Assembly: GCA_036346355.1 (NCBI GenBank)
Contig: JAYEVF010000027.1
Span: 620,001-684,000, forward strand
From: Rhipidocladum racemiflorum
Taxonomy: Eukaryota > Streptophyta > Magnoliopsida > Poales > Poaceae
Length of the DNA: 64,000 bases
Direction: 5' to 3'
In this document: positions 45,011 through 55,911 of the stretch, one piece after another
Layout: each line of letters starts with the position of its first letter
Position numbering within the stretch: position 1 is the stretch's first letter
Program-made: the position numbers and the translations under genes
The notes under the pieces: model-generated
Told to the model about the DNA's origin: nothing
The model's input: the letters and a program-made list of their open reading frames with translations, nothing else
Database searches by the model: none

Positions 45011-48000
45011 TGTAACACCCCAATTTTTGTTTTTCATGAATTTTAATGTTATTTTGCACTTTTGTGAATTTTTGGAATTTTCTGGGTTTATTTGGAATTT
45101 ATTTGAATTTATCCCCTTTTTAAAATAATTAAAGAATTTAATTTTACAAATAAAATTTTGTTGGAAATATTTTATTTCGGTCCAAAATGCCCTAAAATAT
45201 TTTCCAGAATTTTTCTCGAATTTTTCTGATTATTTTACTATTTTTCTTGAATTATTTGAATTTCTAGAAATTAATTAAAATATTTAATCGTTGGAAAATC
45301 AAACCGGGTTTTACTGTTCCTCCGACCGAGCCCGAGTCGGACTCGAGTCCGAGTCCGACCCGAACCACGTTCGAACCGGACCGAGCCGGACGGAACCCTA
45401 ACCGCCCGACCGTTGGATCTAGATCCAACGGCCGAGATCGAGCCACGTCACCCAAGCCCGACTCCGACCAAGCCATCCAGGTCACCGAGCCGGACCCGAG
45501 CCCAAACCCCGCGACCGTTGGATCTTGATCCAGCTGCCGAGATTGCGCCACGTCGCCCTCTCCGAGTTGCCGCCGGACTCCGCCGTCATTTTCCGCGCGT
45601 ATCACGGACGTCGAGGGGGTATTTAATGCGCCGCCACCCGTGTCGTAACCGCCTCTCCCGTGCGCACCCATAGCCCTAACCCACCGAGCTCAAGCCACCG
45701 TGGTTGCGCCGCAATCGCTCGCCGTAGTTGGTCGTGCGTTCCACCGCAGTTTCTTGCAAATTCTGCCGCCGTCCGTCGTCCTCCGCCGCCGTTGTGCCCA
45801 GATCCGGACTCCTAGCGTCGAGGCGCACCCGGAGGTACCATCCACTCCGCTGGAGGAGCCCCGCAACGCCGTTGCCGTGGTCGTCGTCTCCGTCCCCGGC
45901 CAGCCCAGCTCCGCCGTGCCATTGCCGGACTCGCGAAGCTTCTCCGTCGTTGGATCTTCATCGCACGGCTGAGATTCATCCACGTCATCCCCAGGTAATT
46001 TCCACATTTTAGTTTTTAGATCTGTTTCCAAATTTTGGATCTAGATCCAACGGTTTATATCGTGCCACGTAGCCGTAGACAGCACCATGCTAGATCCATT
46101 GCCAGCCGTTAGATCTAGATCGTACGGGTAGGGTTAGCCGCATTGTCAGCGTTTGATTGGATCTCGACCGTCTGATCGAGATCGAACGGTCCGGAAGGAC
46201 CGTGTTGTTCGCAACGCGTGAAACCCAGATCTGATCTGGGCAGTTGATTTTCAAATCAACGGCCGAGATCTAGCCACGTGGCCGGAAGGCTGACCGTCAC
46301 GATCAGCGCGGTCGCCGCGGCCCGGCCGACGTCACGCTGGGGCCCAGATGTCACGGCGGCTCAGAACCGGCACCATGACGTCACGGCCGACGCGTCACTC
46401 GGTGAAACCCGGTATCAGCCGTCCTCAGCCGAGCGTGATGACGTCACCGTTGACGTCATCCGAGGGGTCCCACATGTCAGTGGGACATGAACTCGTGGAC
46501 CGGGTCCACGGTGGACCCAAGCCGAACCGTGGACCACGTCCATGGACCGGCTGACGCAATAATCCTATTTTTGAATAGAAAAATAATTCGGTGGAAAATA
46601 AAATTCCACGCTGACGTCATAATCGGATTTTCCAATATAAAAATAAATGGATTAATTCGGATTATTGTTTTATTTGAATTTTGAAACTTCAAACGCTTAT
46701 AACTTTTGCATTCTACCTTTGATTTGGGTGATTCAAATTTATAAATTTTTATAAAATTGAGATCTACCTAATGATGAATTTTATTAAATTTTTGGACCAA
46801 ATTTTTTCTCTGTAATATTATTTAATTGATTATTTAATTGATTATTTAAACTTTAAATGCTTGTAACTTTTGCGTTTTAACTCCGATTTTGACGATTCAA
46901 ATTCCTAAAAATTTATAAAATTATGCTCTCTCTGTTTTGGAAGTTTATTTGAACTTTTGAACACTTTTGGTACTGTTTTATTTATTTATTGCTGTTTGCA
47001 CGCGTTACGTGTAGACGTTGAAGTGCCCGAAGGCTTCGAAGGTGAAGTGTCGACCCAGGAGCCAGCTCAAGATCAAGAACAAGTACTCTTTGAAGGTAAG
47101 TTGTGCTTTGACCATGTTGATCCCATTTTCAAATTAATTTGATTTACATTATTGCATGCTAGTTAAATTAGAAAATGCTTTAATTAATTTTGGGAAATTA
47201 GTTAAGTGCCAACTTTGCACTATGACACCTTGATTATTATTTATGTGCCATGACCCCTTGTCACCCTAGTTGTGGATTATTAGTTGGACATTATTAAATT
47301 GCCGACATGGGTAGTTAGACCGATGTAGTATGTTTAGCCTTGCCACGTGACATGTTTTTGATAATTACATGATAACATTGACTTAATGAGATATGTAACT
47401 TGTTTTGAGAAGTGTCATGTGTTATTGATGATGGCGTTGATGGCACGTGGTGCATGGTAATCAACTGGGGTTTGATAAATAGTTTTCGACCGGGGCATGT
47501 GGCAAGAAATAATCAGGGTGGGCCAGTTGTGGCATCGGGAAGGATGTTTTGGTTCTTCGGGTAGTCTTGCCCTGGTCAACCTAAGGACCTAACCTTGCAA
47601 GCCTTTGAACTGAGTCAATCGTGCAACCACATGACCGGAGTGGGACGGTCCTAGTTGAGTAAGTTACTAATAACTTGCATCTGATACCTCGGGTGTCAAC
47701 TACACCTTTTGTGTAGCTTGAATGGGGAGCGTACCAAGGCTACGGCATGGTACCCGTCCAACGGTATGTCGGTCCCATACTTCACCTTGTTAAGGGAAGG
47801 GATGGTGTATGGCAAAAACCGAAAAGGTTCACCTGCGTAGTTAGCCGTATCCGAAAGGCTTTGTTATGATCACTCGCCTTTGTGGTGTTTGACTGTATCT
47901 TGTGGGTAAAGTGCATAACCTCTGCAGAGTGTAGAATCTATTCGAATAGCCGTGTCCGCGGTATTCGACATTGCTCAGGGATTACAATCAAGGGTTAGAC

Positions 48001-48884
48001 TTTCATGAAAACAGCTTGGACTTGGAAAGTGGGATTGGGTCAAATGATGATGTTGATGGAAATGTGGAATTGTGGATTAGGAATGGAAATGATGCTTATT
48101 TAACTCCTGGAAAAGTTATTGATATTATACTTGTTTTTACCGCTTTCGAATTTACCTATGTTACTTGTCAAATGATGTTTTACTGCAAATATACCATGAG
48201 CTACTCCTTTGTACTAAGCCATGCATCCTCTGTCGGGACCCGAATTTGCAAATCCGAACCCTCTGTGTATTCAGCACTAGTCCAAGAACACGCTAGTGCA
48301 CACAGTCTCAACATTGGTAAATATCACAATCATACTCAACGAAATAATAAGGTAAGTTATTGATATTATACTTGTTTTTACCGCTTTCGAATTTACCTAT
48401 GTTACTTGTCAAATGTTGTTTTACTGCAAATATACCATGAGCTACTCCTTTGTACTAAGCCATGCATGTAGTATATTAGTTTGCATTCTGTGCATGACTT
48501 GCTGAGTACCAAGTACTCACCCTTGCCACAAAACAACATCAGTTGAAGAAGAGTCGACGCCAGCTTTGGAGGAAGAGTACCAGGAGGAGCCTTCTAACTA
48601 GGGAGCGAGCCCGCCATTGCTCGTGGTATACTTGGATGGCGCCACGGTTATCTTATTTTCATTCTTTGCTATTTCTCTTTTAATAAGTTTTCGCCCTGCG
48701 TGGCGTATATTTGTAACTTGACCTTAAGGTCGAGCAACCAGCTTGGTTAACTAATTAAAGTACCTTATTATTTCGTTGAGTATGATTGTGATATTTACCA
48801 ATGTTGAGACTGTGTGCACTAGCGTGTTCCTGGACTAGTGCTGAATACACAGAGGGTCCGGATTTGCAAATTCGGGTCCCGACA
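45011..48884 (+). mobile_element. Solo long LTR copy 2, duplication TGCCA
   Basis: Starts TGTAACACCCCAATTTTTGT, ends CGGGTCCCGACA; TGCCA flanks both sides (45006-45010, 48885-48889). It is the best complete LTR of this family here: AT-rich head, palindrome-rich block around the TATA site (45620-45628), ACGT-motif block (46310-46460), GTAGACGTTGAAGTGCCCGA segment (47010), and the shared CAACCACATG, CCTCTGCAGAGTG and GAGTAC hairpin (48504-48518) blocks. About 240 bp of its length is an internal duplication/inversion at 48227-48467. No internal region. It sits inside LTR copy 0. Confidence 0.9.
48113..48467. repeat. Duplication-inversion inside LTR copy 2
   Basis: A 114-bp segment (48113-48226) recurs directly at 48354-48467. 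Between them 48231-48353 is the reverse complement of this LTR's own last 123 bp (48762-48884), beginning exactly at the LTR terminus (TGTCGGG). The bases CCTC (48227-48230) are filler. Confidence 0.85.
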
Positions 48885-49738
48885 TGCCACATGATGATGC
48901 AAAATGTAGAAGCCTGTGTGGGTCTACATGGATGTTGAGTTATTGCTGGCATGTGTTGCACAATAATCAACTGGGGTGGGAAATGATTTTAGACAGGGGC
49001 AAGAGGCATGGAAATGGTGGGCCTGTGCCATTTGAGAGTAGAAAGTTTTGCCTCGGTCATCTAAAGAGTTAACCTTGCAAAAATTTGAACTGAGTCCAAC
49101 ATACAACCACATGTTTCGAATAGGATAGACCTAGTTGAGTAAGTTACTGATATCTTGCTTGTGGTACCTCAGGGTGATAGTTGCACGGGGGTGTAGCTGT
49201 ATGGGGGAGCGTACCTGTGCTGAGGCTTGGTACCCATCCAATGGTATGTGTCGGTCCTATACTTTGACTCTGTGTGAGGGGAGTGATAGTGAAGGCAATA
49301 CCAGAGAGGTTCACTTGTTAAGCTAGAAGTTTCCAAAAGGCTTTGTTACGGTACTCGGCTTGGTGGTGTTTGATTGTATCTTGTGGGTAAAGTGTATAAC
49401 CTCTGCAGAATGTACAACCTAATCGAATAGCTGAGTCCACGGTATTAGACATTGCTTGGGGATTACAGTCAAGGGTTAGACTTTCATAAAAACGAACTTG
49501 GGATTATGGATACTTGTATGGAAATGGTGAAACTGATTAAGGATGGGAAATGCTTTACTTGAGAATTTATTGTGAAAGTTATTACTGTTCTTATTGTTTT
49601 ACTGCTTTTCAATCTATTATGAATATTTGTGAATGCTGCTTTACTGCAAATTAGCCATACATCCTGTCTTTGGAATAAGCCATGCATGTAGTAATAGCTT
49701 GCATTCTGTGCACAACTTGTTGAATACTTTAAGTACTT

Positions 49739-50187
49739 GAAGGACCATGTGGAGGTCCATCCATGATTGTGATGAGTATTTAACTTTATTTGAGCAAGGT
49801 GTGCTCAAGTTTGAGTTTGATTTGACTCGGAATTGCATGTTTGAATTTATGATAAATGTGGACTAACATGCAGGAAGAAAAAGGTAAGAGTGTATTTTGG
49901 AATGTGCAAAATGGTTTGGTCCTTGTGGTACAGGTTATTGAGGTAGTTGTGGTCGTTGGTGAGTACCGGGACTAGGTTGGGAGAACTGAGGCCCGGAACG
50001 GTCGAGGATGCCAACGAGATGGTTGGGATCAAACCGGGATCACTTAGACGTCATGGGAATTGGACTTGAGGTGGCTCAAGGTTTTCGGTTCGGGTTGGAG
50101 GCTCGAAGAGGCGGAAACGGAGTGGTCAAGTCCGGCGGATGAAGGCCCATTGCATCGGGTTGACCGAGTTTTGTTTAAAACCCATAT
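49739..50187. other. Unassigned spacer between LTR remnants
   Basis: No open frame of note. The GC-richer part from 49930 to 50170 resembles degraded LTR or internal sequence (many GGT/GAG runs), but I cannot match it to any other part of the window. Confidence 0.4.
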
Positions 50188-52431
50188 GTCGAAACCCGAA
50201 TATGCAAATCTGGACCGTCTGTGTATTCAACAATAGTCCAGGATCACGCTAGTGCACACAATCTCAATATCGGTAAATACCAAATCATACTCAACGAAAT
50301 AGTAAAGTACTTCTATAACCGGTTGCTCGACCTTATGGTCAAGTTATAAAAGTACGCCTCGCAGGGCTTAAGTCTTACTCAAATAAACTGGCAGCGAAAA
50401 GTAAAGAAGCATGTGGCGCCAACCAATATGCCACAGGCAACTGACTGGGCTCGCCCCTAGTTTGTCGGCTCCTCCTGGAACTCCTCCAGTGCTGGCGTTG
50501 ATTCTTCCTCAACTGATGTTGGTATTGTGGCAAGGGTGAGTACTTAAAGCACTCAACAAGTCATGCATAGAATGCAAATCTAATAGCTACATGCATGGCT
50601 TATTTCAATGGCAGGCTCAGTGGTTCATTTGCAGATAACAATAGTAGATTGAAAGTAGTAAAACAGTAATAACAATAATAACTTTCATAATCAATTTCTC
50701 AAGTAATGCATTTATCATCCTTAACCACTTTCATCATTTCCATACCCGGTAACCAAAGTTATTTTTATGAAAGTCTAACCCTTGACTGTAATCCCCGAGC
50801 ATTGTCCAATACCGTGGACTCGGCTATTCGAATAATTTCTACACTCTGCAGAGGTTATACACTTTACCCACAAGATACAGTCAAACATTACCAAGGCGTG
50901 TGACCGTAACAAAGCCTTTCCAAAGTTACTTCTAGACCCGGTACTGCCCGCTAAGGTTTCAACACTGAAGGGACTGGTTACCATACTCAGGGCCCCCCTC
51001 TTGCGCTTGTGAGTCTACCCGTAAACCCGGGGCTCACGCCACCATGATAGCACCAAAATCTAGACATCACAGTTTACTCAGCCAGGTCTGTCCCATTCCA
51101 GACTTGTGGTTGTATGCTGGACTCAGTTCAAATTCTTGCAAGGTTAAGTCCTTAGGGAGACTAAGGCAAGACTACCCAAGAACTCACAAGTGTCCAAATC
51201 AAATAAAACCAAATGCGACCTCCCAAGTGCCACACCTGGCCCACCAGAACAATCTTGCCACTTGCCTTAGTCTAAACCATTTTATCACCCAGCTGATTAC
51301 CATGCACCATATGCCATCAAAATCATCAATAACACATGTCGTAATTCCAAAAACAGGTTCCATCTCTCATTAAGTCAAGATTAATTTCCAGCATTCAAAT
51401 TTATATCAATAACACGATTGCATGGCTAAGTAGGCTAATTACGGTCTAATTAACCCATATTAGCAAAGTATTAATGTCCAACTAATATTCCATAATCTAG
51501 GGTGACAAATAATTCATGGAATACAATCATTCTAGAAAAGGTGGTATACAACAATTAGGTTGAATAACTATTCCCATAATTAATTGAAAGCATTTTTAAT
51601 TAAACTAGCATAGCTTTCATGTTCCTGGTCTTGGACTTGTTCTTGGGTCAACATCTCTCCTTCAAAGCCTTCGGCAATTCGACGTCTACAAGAAACGGAT
51701 AAATAAACAATAAATAAATAAAAATAGAGAAAAACTCAAGCCCAAAAATTAATTAAAATTCACCATTAAATAGATCTTAATTTTACAAAAATTTGGAAAC
51801 TGGAATCGCCTCAATCGGAGTTAAAACGCAAAAGTTATGGCAGTTTGAAGTTTGAAAATACGTTAAAAAGAATAAACCGAATTATCCGAATTATTTTTTA
51901 TTGAAAAACCAAATTTATGATGTCAGCTGACGTCTGCACGCATTTCTTTTTCGACCGAATTATTTTTTAAAAGGAAACTCGATTTATTGCATCATGCTTG
52001 CGTCAGCCGGTCCATGGACCTGGTCCACAGTTCGGCCTGGTACACGGTGGACTTGGTCCATGGGACCACGTGACGCTGACGCTTGGGCCCACTTAGGATG
52101 ACGTGACGCTGTCGTCATCGCATGGCGCGGCTGGGCCATCTGATAGGTGGGTCCCACCATGATGTCATCACGACATCACGGCTGACGTCACGCACGCGTG
52201 GGTGCAGCGGCTGACATGCGGGCCCGATGCTGACATCAGGGGTGACGTCAGCAGTGACCGAGTGCTGGTCGCGCCACTCCGCCTCCCGCGCGACGTGGCA
52301 CGATCTCGACCGTTGATTCAAAAACCGAAGGCCACGATTAGATCCTTACTCACGTGTACAGATCTATGAGTTTTGATCTGGTCCATTCAACTCAAAATCA
52401 ATGGTCAAGATCCAATCGGATTTGTCGCGTT
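50188..52431 (-). mobile_element. Reversed long LTR fragment (copy 3), 5' end missing
   Basis: On the plus strand it begins TGTCGAAACCCGAATATGCA, the reverse complement of the family 3' terminus. It continues through the hairpin (near 50538), CAGAGG/GAATAGCCGAG block (50818-50860), CAGACTTGTGGTTG block (51100), GACGTCTACAAG segment (51685) and ACGT-motif block (52080-52250). Similarity stops at about 52431, before the promoter and head, where the VPS28 fragment begins. It is more diverged than copies 1 and 2. Confidence 0.78.
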
Positions 52432-52439
52432 TAAGTGCG

Positions 52440-52776
52440 TTTAGCTTGGTGAGCCACTCGCTCACCTTGACCTTCCCCTCGGCGGCAGGACGGGGCCCAG
52501 CTTCCCCATGGAGGTCGAGAGGTCGTGGAGCAGGGGGCGAACCTAGTCGTTGGCGAGCATGTTGAGCTTGACGGCGTCCATGGCAGTGATGAAGCTCTGG
52601 ACACACTGGGTGATGGCGGTGCTGGATGTGGCCTGTGCGGAAGAGGAAACGGTTGCGCAGAGCTAGACGGTGGTGGGGACGCTGGACTGGACGAGGCGGT
52701 TGAGGGCGGCGGAGCAGTCGAGGCGGTAGGCCTGGATGAAGCGCGGGATGGTGACGACACCGGCGAGGGAGGATGA
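52440..52776 (-). pseudogene. VPS28 pseudogene fragment (ESCRT-I subunit), copy 1
   Basis: On the minus strand one frame gives VVTIPRFIQAYRLDCSAALN, RLVQSSVPTTV, a stop, then AITQCVQSFITAMDAVKLNM and VRPLLHDLSTSMGKLGPVLP, followed by a frameshift. These are conserved parts of plant VPS28, the ESCRT-I component that sorts ubiquitinated membrane proteins into multivesicular bodies. Two stops (one TAG shared with the copy at 62.2 kb) and a shared frame break after LGPVLPP show it is dead. The left end runs into LTR copy 3. No introns are visible in the fragment, so a processed or transposon-carried origin is likely. Confidence 0.82.
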
Positions 52777-52784
52777 CATGATGG

Positions 52785-52863
52785 CACATTAAAGGGATCT
52801 TCTCGGTAAGCTAAACAAAACATGGTCAGGTGATTGATACCACATTAAAGGGATCTTCTCGGT
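52785..52863. repeat. 23-bp direct repeat beside the VPS28 fragment
   Basis: CACATTAAAGGGATCTTCTCGGT is at 52785-52807 and again at 52841-52863, 33 bp apart, starting nine bases after VPS28 similarity ends. It may be a repair or insertion scar. Confidence 0.85.
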
Positions 52864-53069
52864 TGGAAGATAACTTATTTAAGTTAGTTTTGTTTTGAAT
52901 TCATCTGAAAACCAAATCTCCCATGTTAAGTGTTCGTGGCTGAACTCTTTTGTTGTATTATCGTCTTAAACCTTGTAGGTAGGCTACCGATCTAATAAGT
53001 GATCGATCTCGCTTTTCTTCTAAGAGATTAATGTCATCTTCCCACCGGCTATCTTGATCAAACTATTTA

Positions 53070-53318
53070 AAAAGAGTAGTTCCTGTAGAACCCAAATGAA
53101 TTTCACTGGGCAAGATGGCTTCTCGCTCTGTAGACCGCCTGAAAAGGTGTTTCTCCTTTACTCTACTAGTCATCGTGCGTATGGCCCAAAGCACTTAGTA
53201 GAGATCATCCACCAAATCCCCCGAGAGTGTTTTTAGATGATTAAATTCCCATTTCTTCATGCCTTGCAAGATTTGGCCATTGTCACGCTCAACTACTCCA
53301 TTGCTCTGTGGATGGGCA
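53070..53318 (-). pseudogene. Tat-like gypsy integrase relic
   Basis: The minus strand encodes HPQSNGVVERDNGQILQGMK (53255-53312), then KTLSGDLVDDLY, a stop, VLWAIRTMTSRVKEKHLF and REAILPSEIHLGS. The HPQ-N-G-VER-N block is the catalytic-core end of gypsy integrases, and the following VLW-RT and AILPSEI match the Tat lineage. It is an isolated fragment bounded by an LTR-like piece at 53319. Confidence 0.75.
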
Positions 53319-53745
53319 ATGGAACATTCCAAATTTTGAGTTTTTGGAAAGTTTTGAAATCAAAAAGAACCATTTGGAATTTTCTTGAATTAATCAAAGC
53401 TTAATTTGAATTTTCAATTATTTAAAAGATTTTATTTAATTTATCTATTCATCAAATAAAAGATTTTTTAATTTTGAATTAATTTCCTTGTGTTTCACTG
53501 AATTGTTTTGTAAATTTTGAGATTGTTCTGAATTTATTTGCTATTTGTTTGAATTTGTTTGGATTTCTGTTGATTTATTAAATTGGAAAATCAAATTAAT
53601 TATTGAATTCACCCTCGGGTCGAATCCCCTCAGCCGGCCCGATTTCCTCCGTCGACCCATCTCTTTTTCCCGCCGTTCGGCCTACCCCGCTTTCGGCCCA
53701 GCCACCCCATCAGCCCACGCCGCTCCCGGGTGGGTTCCAGGGGGA
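53319..53745 (+). mobile_element. 5' fragment of a long-LTR-type sequence
   Basis: AACATTCCAAATTTTGAG, an AT-rich run with repeated TTTGAATTT, then TTGGAAAATCAAATTAATTA and a Cys/Pro-coding GC-rich block follow the same order as the heads of LTR copies 1 and 2 (31157-31640, 45011-45420). Similarity ends near 53745. Probably a truncated, diverged relative. Confidence 0.5.
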
Positions 53746-53890
53746 ACTTATCTGCAAGCATGTTGATCAACCCGGAGTGGCGTTCTGTACGAGTCTTAAC
53801 CGGAAATTTCGTATAGGAAGCACCGAATACATCTACAAGCTCTCAGGTGACTGTTGCTTGGGGACAAGCAAGTTCTCATGAGGGTGGTAA

Positions 53891-54127
53891 TGTAACACCT
53901 GTGGAGTCGTAAGGTGGGTAGGCCCACCTGTAAGTGAGGGAGGGAAGTAGTACTTAAGGGATCTGGATTGTAACAAACTTAGGATTTTGCTGATGAAGAA
54001 CATTTCCTCTTTTCTTTCGTTCTAGTTCTTCCTCTCTGTCTAGCTTTTCTTCGTGTCTGGTCTCTATTCCTCTCTGCTTCCAGATTCATCTCACGCCAAC
54101 AATCTCTTCTGGCAAAGGGATATTACA
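53891..54127 (+). mobile_element. Possible short LTR (237 bp)
   Basis: TGTAACACCTGTGG to GGGATATTACA, with matching TGTAA/TTACA ends. It is preceded by GGGGACAAGCAAGTTCTCATGAGGGTGG, which resembles the end of a gypsy pol frame plus purine tract. Only one copy is present and no duplication could be shown, so this is tentative. Confidence 0.4.
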
Positions 54128-54758
54128 TCTATGTTGAGATTTCCATGCTTCTTGTGGCCAATTCGGAGCAAGGAATTGTGACCAAAATCTTGGCCTTTGG
54201 TTGGTTTTGAGGTTCTTGGTCGGTCTTTTCTTGCGTTGTTCGGTTTTTCAGAGGTGGAGTGGACGTTAAATTGTTGTTCCAATTCTGAATTTCTGATCCA
54301 ACTGAAAGTCTGGAATGTGCAGGACACAAGGGTGTGCAAGGTCAGCTACAATCATTATACTGGTAGTAGTATACAATGGTTAGTAGAAATCAGATCCAGC
54401 TGTTGATTTGTTAAGGATATTTATACTACTCTACTACTAGATGAAGTATAAATAAATTGTAGTTAATCTGATCCATTGGATAGAAAAGAATGAACGGTTC
54501 ATATTGAAGTTAGTGTACGCTCTTTTAGGATTGCTTCTTGTTGGGTGATGATCTGGTGGCTAACTATTATATCTTGCCCCAGGGTGTCTGGAAGTGCAGC
54601 TTCTTACCACTGCTCCTTCCATATTTTGGTAGGAGTATTTGGATATAGGAAAGACATGTGAGACTGGGTAAGCTAGTAATGCCTTTTGCCACTTTAGATG
54701 GCCCTTTTGAGATTACAATCCTTCTAATTGGGTTGCTCTTCTTAACCGGTTAGTTTTA
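54128..54758. other. Intergenic, no supported gene
   Basis: Short frames only (69 codons or fewer apart from a minus-strand 82-codon frame at 54091-54339 without recognisable domain). May hold 5' exons of the interrupted gene downstream, but none could be recognised. Confidence 0.4.
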
Positions 54759-54996
54759 GGCCCTGTTTGGTAGAGCTTTAGATCCCAGCTCCACCTTAGA
54801 TCTGAAATTTGTAAGCTAAAATAAAGTGAATTAAGTTTATATTTTTATTATAAAATGTAAAATGTAAACAAGATGACCGACCTAAATACTCTTAATATGC
54901 TCATAGCTCCAGCTCCACGGATCTGGTGGTGCTAGAAATACCTATCTCCACCAGATCCACGGATCTAATGGAGCTGAAGCTCTGCCAAACAAGGCC
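54759..54996. mobile_element. MITE, about 238 bp, GGCCYTGTTTGG ends
   Basis: Left end GGCCCTGTTTGGTAGAGCTTTAG and right end (reverse complement) GGCCTTGTTTGGCAGAGCTTCAG are inverted repeats with a few mismatches. The inside has further inverted CCAGCTCCAC / GATCCACGGATCT segments and no coding. Flanks TTA and ATA do not match cleanly, so superfamily (PIF/Harbinger Tourist type or hAT type) is not settled. Confidence 0.75.
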
Positions 54997-55560
54997 ATAG
55001 TTAAACTAGATTGCGTGACGTGGTCTAGTATATCTTAACAAGAGTTGTTTTTATAGTTAAGGAGCCTTCTGTCTCTAAAAAATAGTTAAGAACCCTATCT
55101 TATCTATTGAGTTTAAATAAGTCACATATAATATCCAATGGTTGTGGATTTGTCATTGTTCGGGTCCATCAAATTGCGTGCCACATGTTTTTCTATCCGG
55201 TAAGAATTTCTAGACTCCCATTTTCCTAAGAGCTTTTAACCAAGCATCAATAATTTTTTTAATAATGATGGAAACCTTCCAATCATCCGTAAAAATAATT
55301 AGTTGTTAACTTTTCAAATCTTTTTTTTTTCCGTTTGGAAGGGTTTGACTATGCGTATTCTGCCGAACATTGCCCTTTCTATGGTCAGAATGTTTTTTCC
55401 TTATACTTTATTTTTCAGACATGGAAATTAACATATCAATGGCACTTCGATCCCTTTTTATGTTTAGTTGATTACTGGATGCTGGATGTGTGTGTGTATA
55501 TATTATCAAGACTTAGGAGATCAATGTATAAAATTATATCTATCTTCTTGCATCTTTGAC
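54997..55560. other. Upstream region / probable intron of the split gene
   Basis: AT-rich, no strong frame. TTGCATCTTTGACAG ends at 55560 and would serve as a splice acceptor for the exon beginning at 55561, so at least part of this stretch is likely intron; the 5' exon was not identified. Confidence 0.4.
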
Positions 55561-55911
55561 AGAATGCTTTTGCAACTAGTACTGTGCTTCCGAGAAAAAA
55601 GGCAAACGTCATTCTATACCTTTCTCGACTGTGCCAGGAATAAATACAATAAGAACGAAGACTTCCAAGTTCTTTTGAGCAGAAGAGATCCTGGAGAGTC
55701 GTCTCGCCGGAAGCATTCCAGGTGGATGGCACACTGGACCAAGGCAAGCAGCAGTGCAGAACCCCAAGATGGCAAGAGCTGTAGTCCTTTGGAGGATGCC
55801 AACAATGGCACTTGCACAAAAGATTCTGGGACTATACCTTTCGAGCTTATGAAATCTAGAATGACTGAAAGGCTAATGGTAGGAGTAAACCATGGAAGAG
55901 ATTCTGTGGAG

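Larger units (their letters stand above)
30776..49738 (+). mobile_element. Old long LTR (copy 0), split by two later LTR insertions
   Basis: Four lines of sequence join into one LTR of the TGTAACA...GGGTCCCGACA superfamily: its 5' end TGTAACATTTTAATTTTTGC at 30776-31156, its middle at 43328-45010 (palindrome-rich block, ACGT-motif block, GTAGACGTTGA segment) and its 3' part at 48885-49738 (CAACCACATG block near 49100, CCTCTGCAGAATG block near 49398). The last ~370 bp are missing; similarity stops after AAGTACT near 49738. The breaks coincide with LTR copy 1 and LTR copy 2. Divergence from copies 1 and 2 is obvious, so it is the oldest layer. Confidence 0.75.

Noticed and set aside
45264..45671. 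135-codon minus-strand frame with repeated LDPTV and GLGSGS motifs
   Set aside because: Generated by the palindromic GGATCTAGATCC and CGACC-rich DNA of the LTR; not a protein gene.
47971..48363. 130-codon plus-strand frame sharing a peptide with the minus-strand frame 48755-48970
   Set aside because: The shared peptide (VGTRICKS...SVYSALVQEHAS) is just the inverted copy of the LTR terminus, not a conserved protein.
52525..52776. 83-codon Gly/Glu/Asp-rich plus-strand frame, repeated at 62087-62338
   Set aside because: Conserved between two places only because both are antisense to the VPS28 fragments.
53603..53881. 92-codon plus-strand frame before the possible short LTR
   Set aside because: Pro/Ser-rich start from GC-rich LTR-like DNA and no pol motif; at most the tail of a degraded polyprotein.
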